Assembly (NCBI GenBank): GCA_017795105.1
Contig: CP051247.1
Coordinates: forward strand, 4,558,001-4,622,000
DNA length: 64,000 nucleotides
Direction: 5' to 3'
Source of the DNA: Planctomycetaceae bacterium
Lineage (GTDB): Bacteria; Planctomycetota; Planctomycetia; Planctomycetales; Planctomycetaceae
How positions within the stretch are numbered: the first letter of the stretch is position 1; every line of letters starts with the position of its first letter. Of the stretch, positions 45,282 through 56,918 are shown piece after piece. The position numbers and the translations under genes were made by a program. Under the pieces are notes generated by a model that worked only from the letters and a program-made list of their open reading frames with translations, had not been told where the DNA came from and searched no databases.

Positions 45282-46439
45282 CTACTGAACAAGCTCTTCA
45301 AAGGAAGCCTGTTGGATTGATGACGGCTGCGACGCAGGCTGCTGGGCGGTTGCTGAGCCCGGCAGCTGGCCAGTGTTCTCATCCGGGAACATGCGGATGG
45401 ACGTGACGACCCGCTTCTGCTGCTCGAACGTCAGGGCTCCGGCCTGGACGGTCATGTTGAGCAGATGATCGATTCGGGATTCCAGCGGAAGGCCGGTTTT
45501 GCGATCGATGGTACAACTGCCGTTGGAATGACCGCCGCGAACCTGAAGCGAGATCTGCGACGAGCCGCTCCCGCTGGTTGCCGACGTCGGAGAAACATCG
45601 CCAAGAATCTCAACCTTGGCATAGTCCTGATTCAGATCCCGCAGTGTGTAGGTGTTCTTGAGCGACATCGGAACCGGTTCGTTGTAATGACGGGACTTCG
45701 TCCAGTTTCCCCCGAGTCGCACGACAGCAGAACCATCGGGAGAATTGGGGTCGTATGGCAGCAGGCCAATCGTATCGTCCACGAAATTGGCGATGCCGTC
45801 CTGACCCGAGTACTGGGCCAGAATGCGGGCGGTCTGTTCGGCCTGGTCGGAAGGGACTTGAGCCAGACACTTCTGCACAAACTGCTGAAAGTCGACTACG
45901 TCAGTGATCTTGTTGTCCGGCCCGACCCAGAAGGAGAACCCATTGTCGACCATCCCCTGATAGACGAGGACAGAATCGGGGATGTTCAACGCGGGCTGAT
46001 CGGAATCGTAGCGGACAGCCTGCCCGGCCAGATTGCTTTCGTACTGCACGCGTTCGTAGCGGACCGAAAATCGCTTTTTCTGATCTTGAATCTCTTCGAC
46101 CGTGACGGCCATGTCGAGTTCGATGTACTCACGATTTTGCGTCGAGCCCTGCATCGATTTCTGCGTCAGGATTTTCTCGACGACCTTGCGAAGCGGGAAG
46201 CGGTCTCCCTGCTGCAGATTCACGCCGAGCCGGGCTCTCGATTCTGCCTGCACGCCGGCGGCATCGCTCTCGCCGTCTTCGTCGAGCGTGAACCACGATT
46301 CATCGAGGACTTCGCTCGAGTCTTTGGTTTCTGAACTGCACCCGGGCAGCAACAGCAGGCACACGGCAAGAATCAGCACCAGGCCCCGCAGACAATGGAC
46401 AAGCGCGGGAATGAACAGATACGGAATCTTCAGGAGCAT
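45282..46439 (-). CDS. Lipoprotein of unknown function
   Basis: A 385-residue lipoprotein from the ATG at 46439 (GGAGGGCGCA before it; the longer frame is unsupported). A hydrophobic signal ends in the lipobox LLPGC. The mature region is beta-rich (EYIELDMAVTVEEIQDQKKRFSVRYERV, GGNWTKSRHYNEPVPMSLKNTYTLRDL, TIDRKTGLPLESRIDHLLNMTV), a pattern of planctomycete DUF6263-like proteins. It lies 106 bp upstream of gcvH-like on the same strand. No function is assigned. Confidence 0.75.
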   Translation of the reverse strand: MLLKIPYLFIPALVHCLRGLVLILAVCLLLLPGCSSETKDSSEVLDESWFTLDEDGESDAAGVQAESRARLGVNLQQGDRFPLRKVVEKILTQKSMQGSTQNREYIELDMAVTVEEIQDQKKRFSVRYERVQYESNLAGQAVRYDSDQPALNIPDSVLVYQGMVDNGFSFWVGPDNKITDVVDFQQFVQKCLAQVPSDQAEQTARILAQYSGQDGIANFVDDTIGLLPYDPNSPDGSAVVRLGGNWTKSRHYNEPVPMSLKNTYTLRDLNQDYAKVEILGDVSPTSATSGSGSSQISLQVRGGHSNGSCTIDRKTGLPLESRIDHLLNMTVQAGALTFEQQKRVVTSIRMFPDENTGQLPGSATAQQPASQPSSIQQASFEELVQ

Positions 46440-46657
46440 TGCGCCCTCCGTGGCCAATGTAGAATCGAACGCTGCATAAGGTGCCGGATCCGATCCTGAC
46501 CGGCCCGCACAATATAAACCAGTCAGCCGAATTCCGAAAAGAGCGCTTCTGGCCGGGCAAAACCTGCACAGCCGTCGCTTGGGTGACAAGCCGAAGGGCA
46601 GCCTTTAAGATGACTTATCAACGCGTTCTGTTCTGTTGCTCAGTAAGGTGCTCCACC

Positions 46658-48100
46658 GTGAATATCCCCCATCTGCTTCTTCTCTCGATCTTCGCCATCC
46701 TTGCTGTGTTGCCAGTCCGGACCGGCTTCGCGGCCGATCAGCCCAACTTCGTCATCATCTTCACCGATGACCAGGGCTACGGCGACGTCGGTTGCTTCGG
46801 GGCTGAAGGCTATGAGACCCCGAATCTCGACCAGATGGCTGCAGAGGGGCGGAAGTTCACCAATTTCTACGTTTCGCAAGCGGTATGCTCCGCTTCGCGC
46901 GTCGCACTCCTGACGGGCTGCTACAACGTTCGCGTCGGCATTGGCGGCGCTTTGAACCATCGTTCGAAGATCGGCATCAATGCCGAGGAGATGACGATCG
47001 GCGAGCTCGTCAAACAGAAGGGCTATGCCACGGCTGCATACGGCAAATGGCATCTCGGCTATCAGAAGAAGTTCCTGCCGATGCAGCACGGCTTCGACGA
47101 CTATTTCGGGCTGCCCTATTCCAACGATATGTGGCCCTATCATCCGGCTTACATCAACATGTCGGACGAAGACAAGAAGAAAAAAGGTTTCCCGGATCTC
47201 CCGCTTATTTCAGGGAACAAGGTCGTCAATGCAGCTGTGACCCCGGAAGATCAGACGCATCTGACGACCTGGTACACCGAACACGCCGTGAAGTTCATCG
47301 AAGACCATAAGAACGAGCCGTTTCTGGTCTATCTGGCTCACTCAATGCCCCACGTCCCGCTTTACGTTTCCGACAAGTTCAAAGGCGATTCGGAGCAGGG
47401 GACCTATGGCGATGTGATTCAGGAAATCGACTGGTCGGTCGGACAGGTGCTCGACACGTTGAAAAAGAACGGCCTCGACGATAACACACTGGTCATCTTT
47501 ACGTCCGACAACGGTCCCTGGCTCAGCTACGGCAATCACGCCGGTTCGGCTGGCCCGTTCCGCGAAGGCAAGGGGACCACATGGGAAGGGGGCGTTCGCG
47601 AGCCGTGCATCATGCGATGGCCCGGCCGCATTCCCGCCGGAACGGTCTGCGATGAACTCGCGGCCACCATCGACATCTTCCCGACAATCGCGGCTCTGGC
47701 CGATGTTCCGCTGCCGGATCGCAAGATCGACGGACTCGACATTCGCCCGCTGATGTTCGAAGAAGACGCGAAGACCCCGCACGACGCCTATTACTTCTAC
47801 TGGGGTCGGGAATTGCAGGCGATTCGCAGTGGCGACTGGAAGCTCCATTTTCCTCACGGCTACCGCAGTTTGACAGGCGAGCCGGGAATGGATGGCGTTC
47901 CGAACGGGTATACCCAGGGCAGGACTGGACTGGCTCTGTATAATCTCAAGAACGACCCGGGCGAATCGACCGATGTGAAGGATCAGCATCCGGACATCGT
48001 GAAGAAACTCCAGGAACTCGCCGAAGAAGCCCGCAAAGAGCTGGGGGACTCGGCCACGAAACAGCAGGGGGCCGGCATCCGCGAACCGGGCCGGATCTGA
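46658..48100 (+). CDS. Secreted sulfatase (arylsulfatase family, type I)
   Basis: About 480 residues from the GTG at 46658, which gives a compact signal peptide (NIPHLLLLSIFAILAVLPVRTGFA) and follows AAGGTG; an ATG at 46610 is possible. The alkaline-phosphatase-like core has DDQGYGDVGC, the formylglycine site C77-S-A-S-R (CxAxR form), GKWHLGY, DNGPWLSYG and WEGGVREP. Such enzymes cleave sulfate esters from polysaccharides outside the cytoplasm after Cys is converted to formylglycine. Planctomycetes typically have many. Substrate is unknown. Confidence 0.92.
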   Translation: MNIPHLLLLSIFAILAVLPVRTGFAADQPNFVIIFTDDQGYGDVGCFGAEGYETPNLDQMAAEGRKFTNFYVSQAVCSASRVALLTGCYNVRVGIGGALNHRSKIGINAEEMTIGELVKQKGYATAAYGKWHLGYQKKFLPMQHGFDDYFGLPYSNDMWPYHPAYINMSDEDKKKKGFPDLPLISGNKVVNAAVTPEDQTHLTTWYTEHAVKFIEDHKNEPFLVYLAHSMPHVPLYVSDKFKGDSEQGTYGDVIQEIDWSVGQVLDTLKKNGLDDNTLVIFTSDNGPWLSYGNHAGSAGPFREGKGTTWEGGVREPCIMRWPGRIPAGTVCDELAATIDIFPTIAALADVPLPDRKIDGLDIRPLMFEEDAKTPHDAYYFYWGRELQAIRSGDWKLHFPHGYRSLTGEPGMDGVPNGYTQGRTGLALYNLKNDPGESTDVKDQHPDIVKKLQELAEEARKELGDSATKQQGAGIREPGRI

Positions 48101-48201
48101 TTTCGATCACTCGTAACTGCTTTTAAGTCAACAGATTAACTGATGTGGATGCGATCGGCGACAAGTTTCCGCTGAATCGCCGCACGCCCCCCGTCCACGC
48201 T

Positions 48202-48242
48202 TGAATTCCCGTTCGATTCTTATCAACCTTTGCGGGAATTCA
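48202..48242. promoter_or_regulatory. Perfect 10-bp inverted repeat in the fba leader
   Basis: TGAATTCCCG (48202-48211) and CGGGAATTCA (48233-48242) are perfect inverted copies, 21 bp apart, ending about 40 bp before the fba start. It could be an operator for a dimeric regulator or an RNA hairpin. Confidence 0.5.
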
Positions 48243-48280
48243 GAAATCAGCTGACAATTTCAACTGACAGGAAATAATCC

Positions 48281-49312
<1,032 letters not shown>

Positions 49313-49341
49313 TTCGCCAGATCGCCAGTCAAAATCGAATC

Positions 49342-49371
49342 AAGCCGGATGGACACCCATCCGGCTTTTTT
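49342..49371 (+). terminator. Intrinsic terminator of fba
   Basis: Stem AAGCCGGATGG / CCATCCGGCTT (49342-49352, 49357-49367), 4-nt loop ACAC, then a T run to 49371. Confidence 0.95.
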
Positions 49372-49396
49372 CATTAGTTGATCAAGTTTACGAACA

Positions 49397-49528
49397 GGGT
49401 AGCCCCGGTTGCTCTGCTACCGGGGCCGACGAAGTCGGCAAGAGGTCCCGTCCGTACGCATGAGGTTCAAACACGAAGGGTGGCCCGTCCGCCACATCGG
49501 GCGGGTCGCGACAGCGACAAGAGGCTTC
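49397..49528 (+). repeat. Two tandem dual-hairpin elements
   Basis: 49397-49447: hairpin 1 GCCCCGGT / ACCGGGGC, hairpin 2 CCGAC-GAA-GTCGG, tail CAAGAGGT. 49479-49528: hairpin 1 GCCCG / CGGGC or GTGGC / GCCAC, hairpin 2 GTCGC-GACA-GCGAC, tail AAGAGGC. Both point the same way. These have the longest covariation in the second stem. Confidence 0.75.
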
Positions 49529-49985
49529 GCCATCCGCGTGTTGTACGGAAATCGTCCGGTCCTCAAAGTCCTTTCGCGTGTAGCACAGGTCAATGGGTTT
49601 GACGGAGCCGTACCCCGGATCGAGAGCACATTTGCTGGGGTACGCCTGCGGCGATCCCAGCATACGGACTTCGGGACATATTGAACCCGAGCCTCTCATG
49701 CAGCCTTGTGCATGATTTCCGAAATCGGCCCATACCAATCGCACTGCTGGACAAGCCAGCAGTGGCACCCCTGCCGATCCGGCACCCCATCGTGGCTCTC
49801 GGGAAAAATCCCCATTCTCTGAAGGTCCTCGCTTTCCCCAGAAAACCTCTCCCCAAAAAACCGGCGGAATCCGCACAATCGGCTAGAGCCGCGGGACCCG
49901 CAAAGTCGAACTATCCGATATACGGTCGTGCCGCCAACGGTACGCCGCCGATGTCGTACCGATTATGCGAAAGGCCGGAACCCCT
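49529..49985. other. Spacer before the HEAT lipoprotein
   Basis: No gene is supported. A 162-codon minus-strand frame over 49388-49876 mostly translates repeat DNA. A hairpin CACTGCTGG / CCAGCAGTG is at about 49749-49771. The promoter of the lipoprotein gene should lie near 49900-49970. Confidence 0.5.
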
Positions 49986-51242
49986 ATGCTGGTGTCCAGA
50001 TCGCTCCTGATCTTCAGCCTCGTTTCAGCGTCCGTTCTCACGGGCTGTTCGTCCACGGCTCCTCGCAACGATTTTGTGAGCTCCTCACGTCCGCTGCCCG
50101 AACCGACATTGCCGAACCCCGAACTGGGGCAGGCCACCGAGCTGGTTCCGGAACTGCCCGAACCATCCGCGCCGGTCGATTCCGAGGTCCAGCTTGCCTC
50201 CGCCGAGGAAGCTCCTGCCGCTGAACCGGTCGTTCAGGTCAGCCTCGACGAAAACGAAGACGCCTCGGCTCCGACAGTCGATCCGGCTTTCGGCCAGATC
50301 GCGAGCGATGAGTCGGGCAATGAAGAGCAGATGAGCGAGGAGACGCAGACCGCGGCCATCGCTCCTGCTGAGGTCCAAGAAGCTGTCGAACTGACCGAAC
50401 AACCCGCCGAAGAAGAAACGGTCGCCGAAGCGGCTCCGGAACCGGACGCCGAGTGGACCGCCAGCCAGGGACGCGTTCCCCTCTGGGCCGCCTCCGGCTG
50501 GAAGAACTCCGACGGACAGCAGGACAGCGAAGCCGCCGCTGAGTTCGAGGCCCCTGCCAAGCCGGAACCGAGCGAAACCGCAGAAGTCGATCTCCCGCCA
50601 GCACTGCCCGATTTCGAAGCCCCATTCATGGACCCCGAAGTCGCCGCTTCAGACGCAAATGCTGACACGGAGCCGGCAGCTGAAACCGCCGAGACCGATG
50701 CAGAATGGGCGCTGCCTGTCGCCGCGGAACCGCAGCCCGAAGCCGAACCGACGGCAGCCGCTGCTTCGACTGAAGCCGATGGCATCTCGCACCGCATGGC
50801 GATTCTGGCGTACGAAGTCGGCAACGAACCGAACCCCGATCAGGCGACGCTCGATACGCTTCGCAGCCTGCTCGAACACGAGAACAATCACGTCCGTCTG
50901 AACAGTGCCGAGGCCCTCTTCAAACTTGGGCACGGCAGCGAAGAGGCGCTGACGGTGATTCAGAACACGCTGAGCTCTTCCGACGAGAACCTCGCCTTCC
51001 TGGCGACGATCGCTTTGGGCAGCGTCTATCAGCACTCGCCGGGCGAAGCCCTCGACCTGCTGCTCAAGCAGTTCGTGCAGAACTCGGAAGCGGTACAGCG
51101 TCAGGCCGTGCTCATGGTCGGCGAGTATCAGGAGAACCGCGACGAACTCGTGCCGATCCTGACCCGCGTCGCCGACAAGCACCCCAACGCCGAAGTCCGC
51201 GAAGCTGCCGTCCTGTCACTGAGCTGCCTCAACCGGAAATGA
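49986..51242 (+). CDS. HEAT-repeat lipoprotein with acidic Ala/Pro-rich linker
   Basis: A 418-residue protein from the ATG at 49986 (a start at 49965 is possible). The signal ends in the lipobox VLTGC. Residues about 25-265 are acidic and low complexity (rich in A, E, P) without recognisable domain. The last about 150 residues form HEAT-like helical repeats (LRSLLEHENNHVRLNSAEALFKLG, SSSDENLAFLATIALGSVYQ, SEAVQRQAVLMVGEYQENR, HPNAEVREAAVLSLSCL). HEAT arrays bind proteins; placement outside the inner membrane and the long linker suggest a scaffold in the envelope. No neighbour gives more. Confidence 0.8.
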   Translation: MLVSRSLLIFSLVSASVLTGCSSTAPRNDFVSSSRPLPEPTLPNPELGQATELVPELPEPSAPVDSEVQLASAEEAPAAEPVVQVSLDENEDASAPTVDPAFGQIASDESGNEEQMSEETQTAAIAPAEVQEAVELTEQPAEEETVAEAAPEPDAEWTASQGRVPLWAASGWKNSDGQQDSEAAAEFEAPAKPEPSETAEVDLPPALPDFEAPFMDPEVAASDANADTEPAAETAETDAEWALPVAAEPQPEAEPTAAAASTEADGISHRMAILAYEVGNEPNPDQATLDTLRSLLEHENNHVRLNSAEALFKLGHGSEEALTVIQNTLSSSDENLAFLATIALGSVYQHSPGEALDLLLKQFVQNSEAVQRQAVLMVGEYQENRDELVPILTRVADKHPNAEVREAAVLSLSCLNRK

Positions 51243-51252
51243 CCGCATAAGA

Positions 51253-51363
51253 AGGGTAGCCCCGGTTGATTCAACCGGGGTGGCGCAGCCACAAGAGGTC
51301 ATGCCAGTCACGAGGCTGAATTCTCAATTTCAGCCCCGGTAGCGGAGCAACCGGGGCTACCCT
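51253..51363. repeat. Facing pair of dual-hairpin elements
   Basis: 51254-51300 (+): CCCCGGTT-GATTC-AACCGGGG, TGGC-GCA-GCCA, tail CAAGAGGT. 51331-51362 (-): the first hairpin only (GCCCCGGT / ACCGGGGC). They face each other immediately before the leuD terminator. Confidence 0.75.
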
Positions 51364-51389
51364 GGTTCTCCCAAGATCCGCGCAGCAAA

Positions 51390-51424
51390 AAAGCCACTCC
51401 CCTGCATCCCAGGAGAGTGGCTTT
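51390..51424. terminator. Bidirectional terminator of the lipoprotein and leuD genes
   Basis: Stem AAAGCCACTCCCCT / AGGAGAGTGGCTTT with one internal mismatch and a 7-nt loop. On the minus strand it is followed by TTTTTTGC, a strong end for leuD. Confidence 0.9.
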
Positions 51425-51434
51425 CTCATTTGGC

Positions 51435-52025
51435 TTACGCGAACTGCTTCATATACGGCAGGCTGTCGGCTGTCTTCTGAATCGCCGGCTTATTCTCCAG
51501 CAGCAGCGAGAGGAAGTCCCACTGTCCGGAGAGCAGAGCATCGCGAGAGGAGGCAACCGTTTCGACGGGGCAGCTGAAATCGCCGGCTGTGACCTGCATC
51601 TTTTCGAGGTCGACTTCGATTTCGAGCTGCGGATCGGCTTCGATCATCTTGCAGAGCTTCTCGGTCGCTTCAGCCGAGGCGGTGACGGTCGGCACGCCCA
51701 GAGCGGTGCAGTTGCCGAAGAAAATTTCGGCGAACGACTGCGCGATAATTGCATTGATGCCCCATCGCATCAGCGACTGCGGAGCGTGTTCGCGAGAAGA
51801 ACCGCAGCCAAAGTTGCGACCGGCGACGAGCACCGAACCCGACTGATACTTCGGATTGTTGAACGGATGCTTCGGATCCTGTTCGCGGTCATCTTCGAAC
51901 GCATGCTCGCCGAGGCCGTCGAACGTGACACAGCGAAGGAACCGGGCCGGGATGATGCGGTCGGTATCAATGTCATCCAGCAACAGCGGCACCCCGGTGC
52001 CTTTCACCTGCTTGATCTCGTTCAT
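51435..52025 (-). CDS. leuD: 3-isopropylmalate dehydratase small subunit
   Basis: The small (swivel-domain) subunit of isopropylmalate isomerase in leucine synthesis; 196 residues from the ATG at 52025. The longer upstream frame translates repeat DNA. DDIDTDRIIPARFLRC and GRNFGCGSSREHAPQ are the family signatures that bind substrate. It pairs with LeuC; leuC lies upstream on the same strand with a 282-bp repeat-bearing gap, so the two may be transcribed together or separately. Confidence 0.95.
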   Translation of the reverse strand: MNEIKQVKGTGVPLLLDDIDTDRIIPARFLRCVTFDGLGEHAFEDDREQDPKHPFNNPKYQSGSVLVAGRNFGCGSSREHAPQSLMRWGINAIIAQSFAEIFFGNCTALGVPTVTASAEATEKLCKMIEADPQLEIEVDLEKMQVTAGDFSCPVETVASSRDALLSGQWDFLSLLLENKPAIQKTADSLPYMKQFA

Positions 52026-52078
52026 CGCTCTGCTTCTCTCAAGTAGGGTGCGTCTCGACGCACCAGAAAAATCCTGGA

Positions 52079-52302
52079 TCGGGTGCCATGCCCACGCTTC
52101 CGCAGGCATGCTGTTCTAACTTGTAGGCTGGGATAGCCGTCAGGCATATCCCAGCAATTGTGCGTTCAATCCCATGACCGGCGTCTTACTCGGTGGCACA
52201 GACATTCCTGTCTGTGCAAGATTAGGCGTCGCTCTCTAAGGGGCGCGGAAGACAAGCCTCCTGTTGCTTCGCAACACAGAGATCAATCTCTGTGCCATCC
52301 CT
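52079..52302. repeat. leuC-leuD spacer repeats
   Basis: A CATGC palindrome (GGGTGCCATGCCCACGC ... GCATGC, 52079-52113) is followed by the MITE-like CACAGA pair at 52193-52302, which is the inverted counterpart of 6842-6953, including the GCAACACAGAGATCAATCTC end. Confidence 0.75.
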
Positions 52303-52307
52303 TCGGC

Positions 52308-53729
52308 TCAAACGCCAACAGGCGCTTCCAGTTCGCGAACGTCGGTGATGTACCCCTTAATCGCCGCGGCGGCGACCATCGCAGGGCTCATCAGCAGGGT
52401 TCGGCCGGTTGGGCTCCCCTGGCGGCCTTTGAAGTTTCGGTTGCTCGACGATGCACAGACTTCGCGGCCCTTAAGTTTGTCCGGGTTCATCGCCAGACAC
52501 ATCGAACAGCCCGCTGCCCGCCATTCGAAGCCGGCTTCGCGGAAGATCTCATCGAGACCTTCTTCCACGGCCTGCTTCAACACCTGTTGAGAACCGGGGA
52601 CGACGAGAGCCTTTACGCCCGGAGCGACATGATGTCCCTGCACCAGGCGGGCGGCTTCCCGCAAGTCGGAGATGCGGCCGTTGGTGCAGGAGCCGATGAA
52701 GGTCACGTCGACTTTCACGCCCTGCAGCGACTGGCCTGCTTCCAGTCCCATGTATTCGTAAGCTTCGCGGATGCCCGGGCGATCGCTTTCCGGGAAGTCT
52801 TCCGGATGCGGTACCTTGTCGGTGATGCCGATCGACTGGCCCGGCGTGATGCCCCAGGTGACGGTCGGTTCGATATCGGCGGCATCAAGCACCACGACAT
52901 CGTCGAACTCGGCATCCGGTCCTGAAGCGAGGCTCAGCCACCACTCGGAGGCTTTTTCGAAAGCTTTACCCGTCGGTGACTGCGGGCGGTCGCGGAGGTA
53001 ATCGATCGTAGTCTGGTCCGGATTCACGTATCCGCAACGGGCACCCCCTTCGATGCTCATATTACAGACGGTCATCCGCTCTTCCATCGTCATGCGATCG
53101 AAGACATCGCCGGCGTATTCGTAGGCGTAGCCGATGCCGCCCTTCACGCCGAGCTTCTGAATGATGTAAAGGGCGACGTCCTTGGCATACACGCCGGGAG
53201 CGAGGTCGCCATTGACTTCAATACGACGCACTTTCGGCTTGCTGAGAGCGAGCGTTTGAGTCGCGAGCACGCCGGCGACCTGGCTGGTGCCGATGCCGAA
53301 GGCGATCGCTCCGAAGGCTCCGTGGGTCGAGGTGTGGCTGTCGCCGCAGACGATGGTGAGGCCGGGCTGAGTGAGCCCCTGTTCCGGACCGACGATGTGC
53401 ACGATGCCCTGTCGGTTATCGCTGATATCGAGCAGCGTCACGCCGAACTCGCGGCAGTTCTTCTCGATCTGCGACATCATCTGCTCAGCCAGCAGATCCT
53501 GAAACGGGCGAGCCTGGTTATCGGTTGGAACGATGTGGTCGACGGTTGCCAGCGTCCGTTCCGGATGCAGGACCTTCAGGCCGCGATCCCGCAGCATTTC
53601 GAAGGCCTGCGGGCTGGTGACTTCGTGAATCAGGTGCAGACCAATGAACAGCTGAGTCTGCCCGGTCGGCAGCGTGCCTACGTTGTGAAGATCCCAAACC
53701 TTATTGAACAGATTCTGCTTGGCTGTCAT
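52308..53729 (-). CDS. leuC: 3-isopropylmalate dehydratase large subunit
   Basis: A 473-residue aconitase-superfamily enzyme that isomerises 2- to 3-isopropylmalate. Its 4Fe-4S cluster cysteines are visible: one in GSCTNGRISDLREAA and two in CSMCLAMNPD. VCGDSHTSTHGAFGAIAFGIGTS is the conserved active-site block. Start ATG. LeuD follows on the same strand. Confidence 0.96.
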   Translation of the reverse strand: MTAKQNLFNKVWDLHNVGTLPTGQTQLFIGLHLIHEVTSPQAFEMLRDRGLKVLHPERTLATVDHIVPTDNQARPFQDLLAEQMMSQIEKNCREFGVTLLDISDNRQGIVHIVGPEQGLTQPGLTIVCGDSHTSTHGAFGAIAFGIGTSQVAGVLATQTLALSKPKVRRIEVNGDLAPGVYAKDVALYIIQKLGVKGGIGYAYEYAGDVFDRMTMEERMTVCNMSIEGGARCGYVNPDQTTIDYLRDRPQSPTGKAFEKASEWWLSLASGPDAEFDDVVVLDAADIEPTVTWGITPGQSIGITDKVPHPEDFPESDRPGIREAYEYMGLEAGQSLQGVKVDVTFIGSCTNGRISDLREAARLVQGHHVAPGVKALVVPGSQQVLKQAVEEGLDEIFREAGFEWRAAGCSMCLAMNPDKLKGREVCASSSNRNFKGRQGSPTGRTLLMSPAMVAAAAIKGYITDVRELEAPVGV

Positions 53730-53880
53730 CGTCGCCTTGTCTCAAACTGCGAAAAACACGTCGAAAAGAATGCTGGCATTTTGTCTATTGCCAGCTTGGG
53801 AACCGTGTGCCCTGGCGTTATCATTGTCACTCTACACAAATCGAAGACAAGAGCAAGCAGACCGGAAGGAAAGCCCCGCC

Positions 53881-54534
53881 ATGTCGGAAACGCCGCAGCC
53901 GCCGACGCAGGACTGGGTGAAAGCCGCCCAGATCACGGCCGTTCTGGTTCTCGCCCCGCTGGGCCTGATGGACTTTGCTCTCCGCTACCGCACCCCGGAA
54001 GTCGCCTTCGGCGTCACCATTGCAGCCGCCGTGCTGATGCTGCTGGCCGTCTGCCTGACCATCGCCACCAAAGGCCGGACCCGACTCTTCTGGATCAGCT
54101 TCCTGTTTCTTTCACTGGGAACGCGGTATCTCGATAATCCTGATCGAGAAATCCTGTACGAGATCCCAACCTTTTCGGCCCAGATCGCCACGACCGTGTG
54201 GCCATTCTACCAGATCTCGGAAGAGATGAATCGGGAGGGAACAGTGGAGGGCGTGCCATCCAGTGCCGTCGTCCTGTACAGCCTCGATCGCCAAAACCTC
54301 TCGGTATTGGCCGAGACACGGGCAACGAGGAGAGGTTCGCCCGAATCCCTGCCTGTCCCCCAGGGAGAGCACTTCATTCGGATGCACATCCGCGCCAACA
54401 ATCCCGGCGTCGAGACGCTACGAATCCTGATCCGCGAGTTCTTTATCCTGCTGGTGAGCGTGCCGGGAGCGCTGGGGGTGTGCTGGCTGAGTTCAGCTTC
54501 GAAACGCCCGGTTTCCGCGCAAGCCGCGGACTGA
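53881..54534 (+). CDS. Membrane protein of unknown function
   Basis: A 217-residue protein from the ATG at 53881 (GGAAGGAAAG upstream); a longer frame to 53704 overlaps the leuC start and is less likely. Residues about 14-34 and 40-62 form membrane helices; a third may be at about 68-85 and a fourth at 184-205 (FFILLVSVPGALGVCWL). The region between helix 3 and 4 is soluble. No family is recognised. It is divergent from leuC. Confidence 0.6.
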   Translation: MSETPQPPTQDWVKAAQITAVLVLAPLGLMDFALRYRTPEVAFGVTIAAAVLMLLAVCLTIATKGRTRLFWISFLFLSLGTRYLDNPDREILYEIPTFSAQIATTVWPFYQISEEMNREGTVEGVPSSAVVLYSLDRQNLSVLAETRATRRGSPESLPVPQGEHFIRMHIRANNPGVETLRILIREFFILLVSVPGALGVCWLSSASKRPVSAQAAD

Positions 54535-54546
54535 ATGAGAATTTCG

Positions 54547-54627
54547 CACGCAAAGCCGCAAAGTCGCAGAGAGTCTCATAAGGCTTTCGCTCGTCAACCT
54601 TTGCGGCTTGGCGGCTTTGCGTGAGAC
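54547..54627. repeat. Inverted repeat of the ACGCAAAGCCGC type
   Basis: CACGCAAAGCCGC (54547-54559) and GCGGCTTTGCGTG (54611-54623) are perfect inverted copies separated by 51 bp that contain further internal complementarity (CGCAAAG / CTTTGCG). Sequences of this type recur between genes in many bacteria. It lies before ffh. Confidence 0.75.
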
Positions 54628-54766
54628 CTCTCTCTTTGCGGACTTCGATGTCGAGTTTTCCGGCTTCCCGTCTCTTCAGTTCTCGCTGCCCATGCCGTAG
54701 AATCCCTGATTGCTTCGGTTAAGCATCGTTCCGGATTCTTCGGAAATCTACAGGCAGTCAGCAGTT

Positions 54767-56254
<1,488 letters not shown>

Positions 56255-56263
56255 TTTAGGAAA

Positions 56264-56793
56264 AAAGAAACACGGGGGCCAGACGCGAACGCGGTCCCCG
56301 TGATCTTTCCGTTGAGAGAGTCATGAGTTGAAAGGGTTGGAATCCTTTCACACAAACGGGTCCAGCGTTCGTAGCGGGAGTTGGAATCCCGCTGCGTCAT
56401 TCGAATCGATTTCGAATGCACTGCTCAACAAGTCGTGTCATTCCTCTCTTTGTGGTGACGGGAGCATTCTCCATCACTCGCGTTTCACAATCAATACAAG
56501 TAAATTCGTCAGCGTTTCGTGTAGAACAAAGGCAAGTGTTTTGATTTGAAAAGAAACACGGGGGCCAGACGCGAACGCGGTCCCCGTGATCTTTCCGTTG
56601 AGAGAGTCATGAGTTGAAAGGGTTGGAATCCTTTCACACAAACGGGTCCAGCGTTCGTAGCGGGAGTTGGAATCCCGCTGCGTCATTCGAATCGATTTCG
56701 AATGCATTGCTCAACAAGTCGTGTCATTCCTCTCTTTGTGATGACGGATGGCATTCTCTGTCCCTCGCGTTTCACAATCAATACAAGTAAATT
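56264..56793. repeat. Tandem duplication between ffh and purB (period 286 bp)
   Basis: Copy 1 (56264-56507) and copy 2 (56550-56793) are nearly identical; the few differences cluster toward the 3' end (for example GTGGTGACGGGAGCATTC against GTGATGACGGATGGCATT). Each copy begins AAGAAACACGGGGGCC and contains an imperfect GC-rich stem (CACGGGGGCC / GGTCCCCGTG) and shorter dyads (GAATCC; TTCGAATCGATTTCGAA). The copies fill most of the 664-bp gap; no coding function is evident. Confidence 0.9.
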
Positions 56794-56918
56794 GCCCACA
56801 TTTTGTTTAGCTAACTGTCAGTAATTTCTCCAACTGTCGCACTCGGTGAGTTCGACTCTAGTTGAAGAGTTTCGGCGAATTTTCTCTGACTTTTTCATCA
56901 AACGGAATCACACGCGAC

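Noticed and set aside
49388..49876. 162-codon minus-strand frame before the HEAT lipoprotein
   Set aside because: Its C-terminal half translates dual-hairpin repeats, it has no domain, and it has no clear RBS.
54535..54766. Possible SRP RNA next to ffh
   Set aside because: The inverted repeat there is the common ACGCAAAGCCGC-type element; no GGAA-tetraloop helix 8 signature was found.
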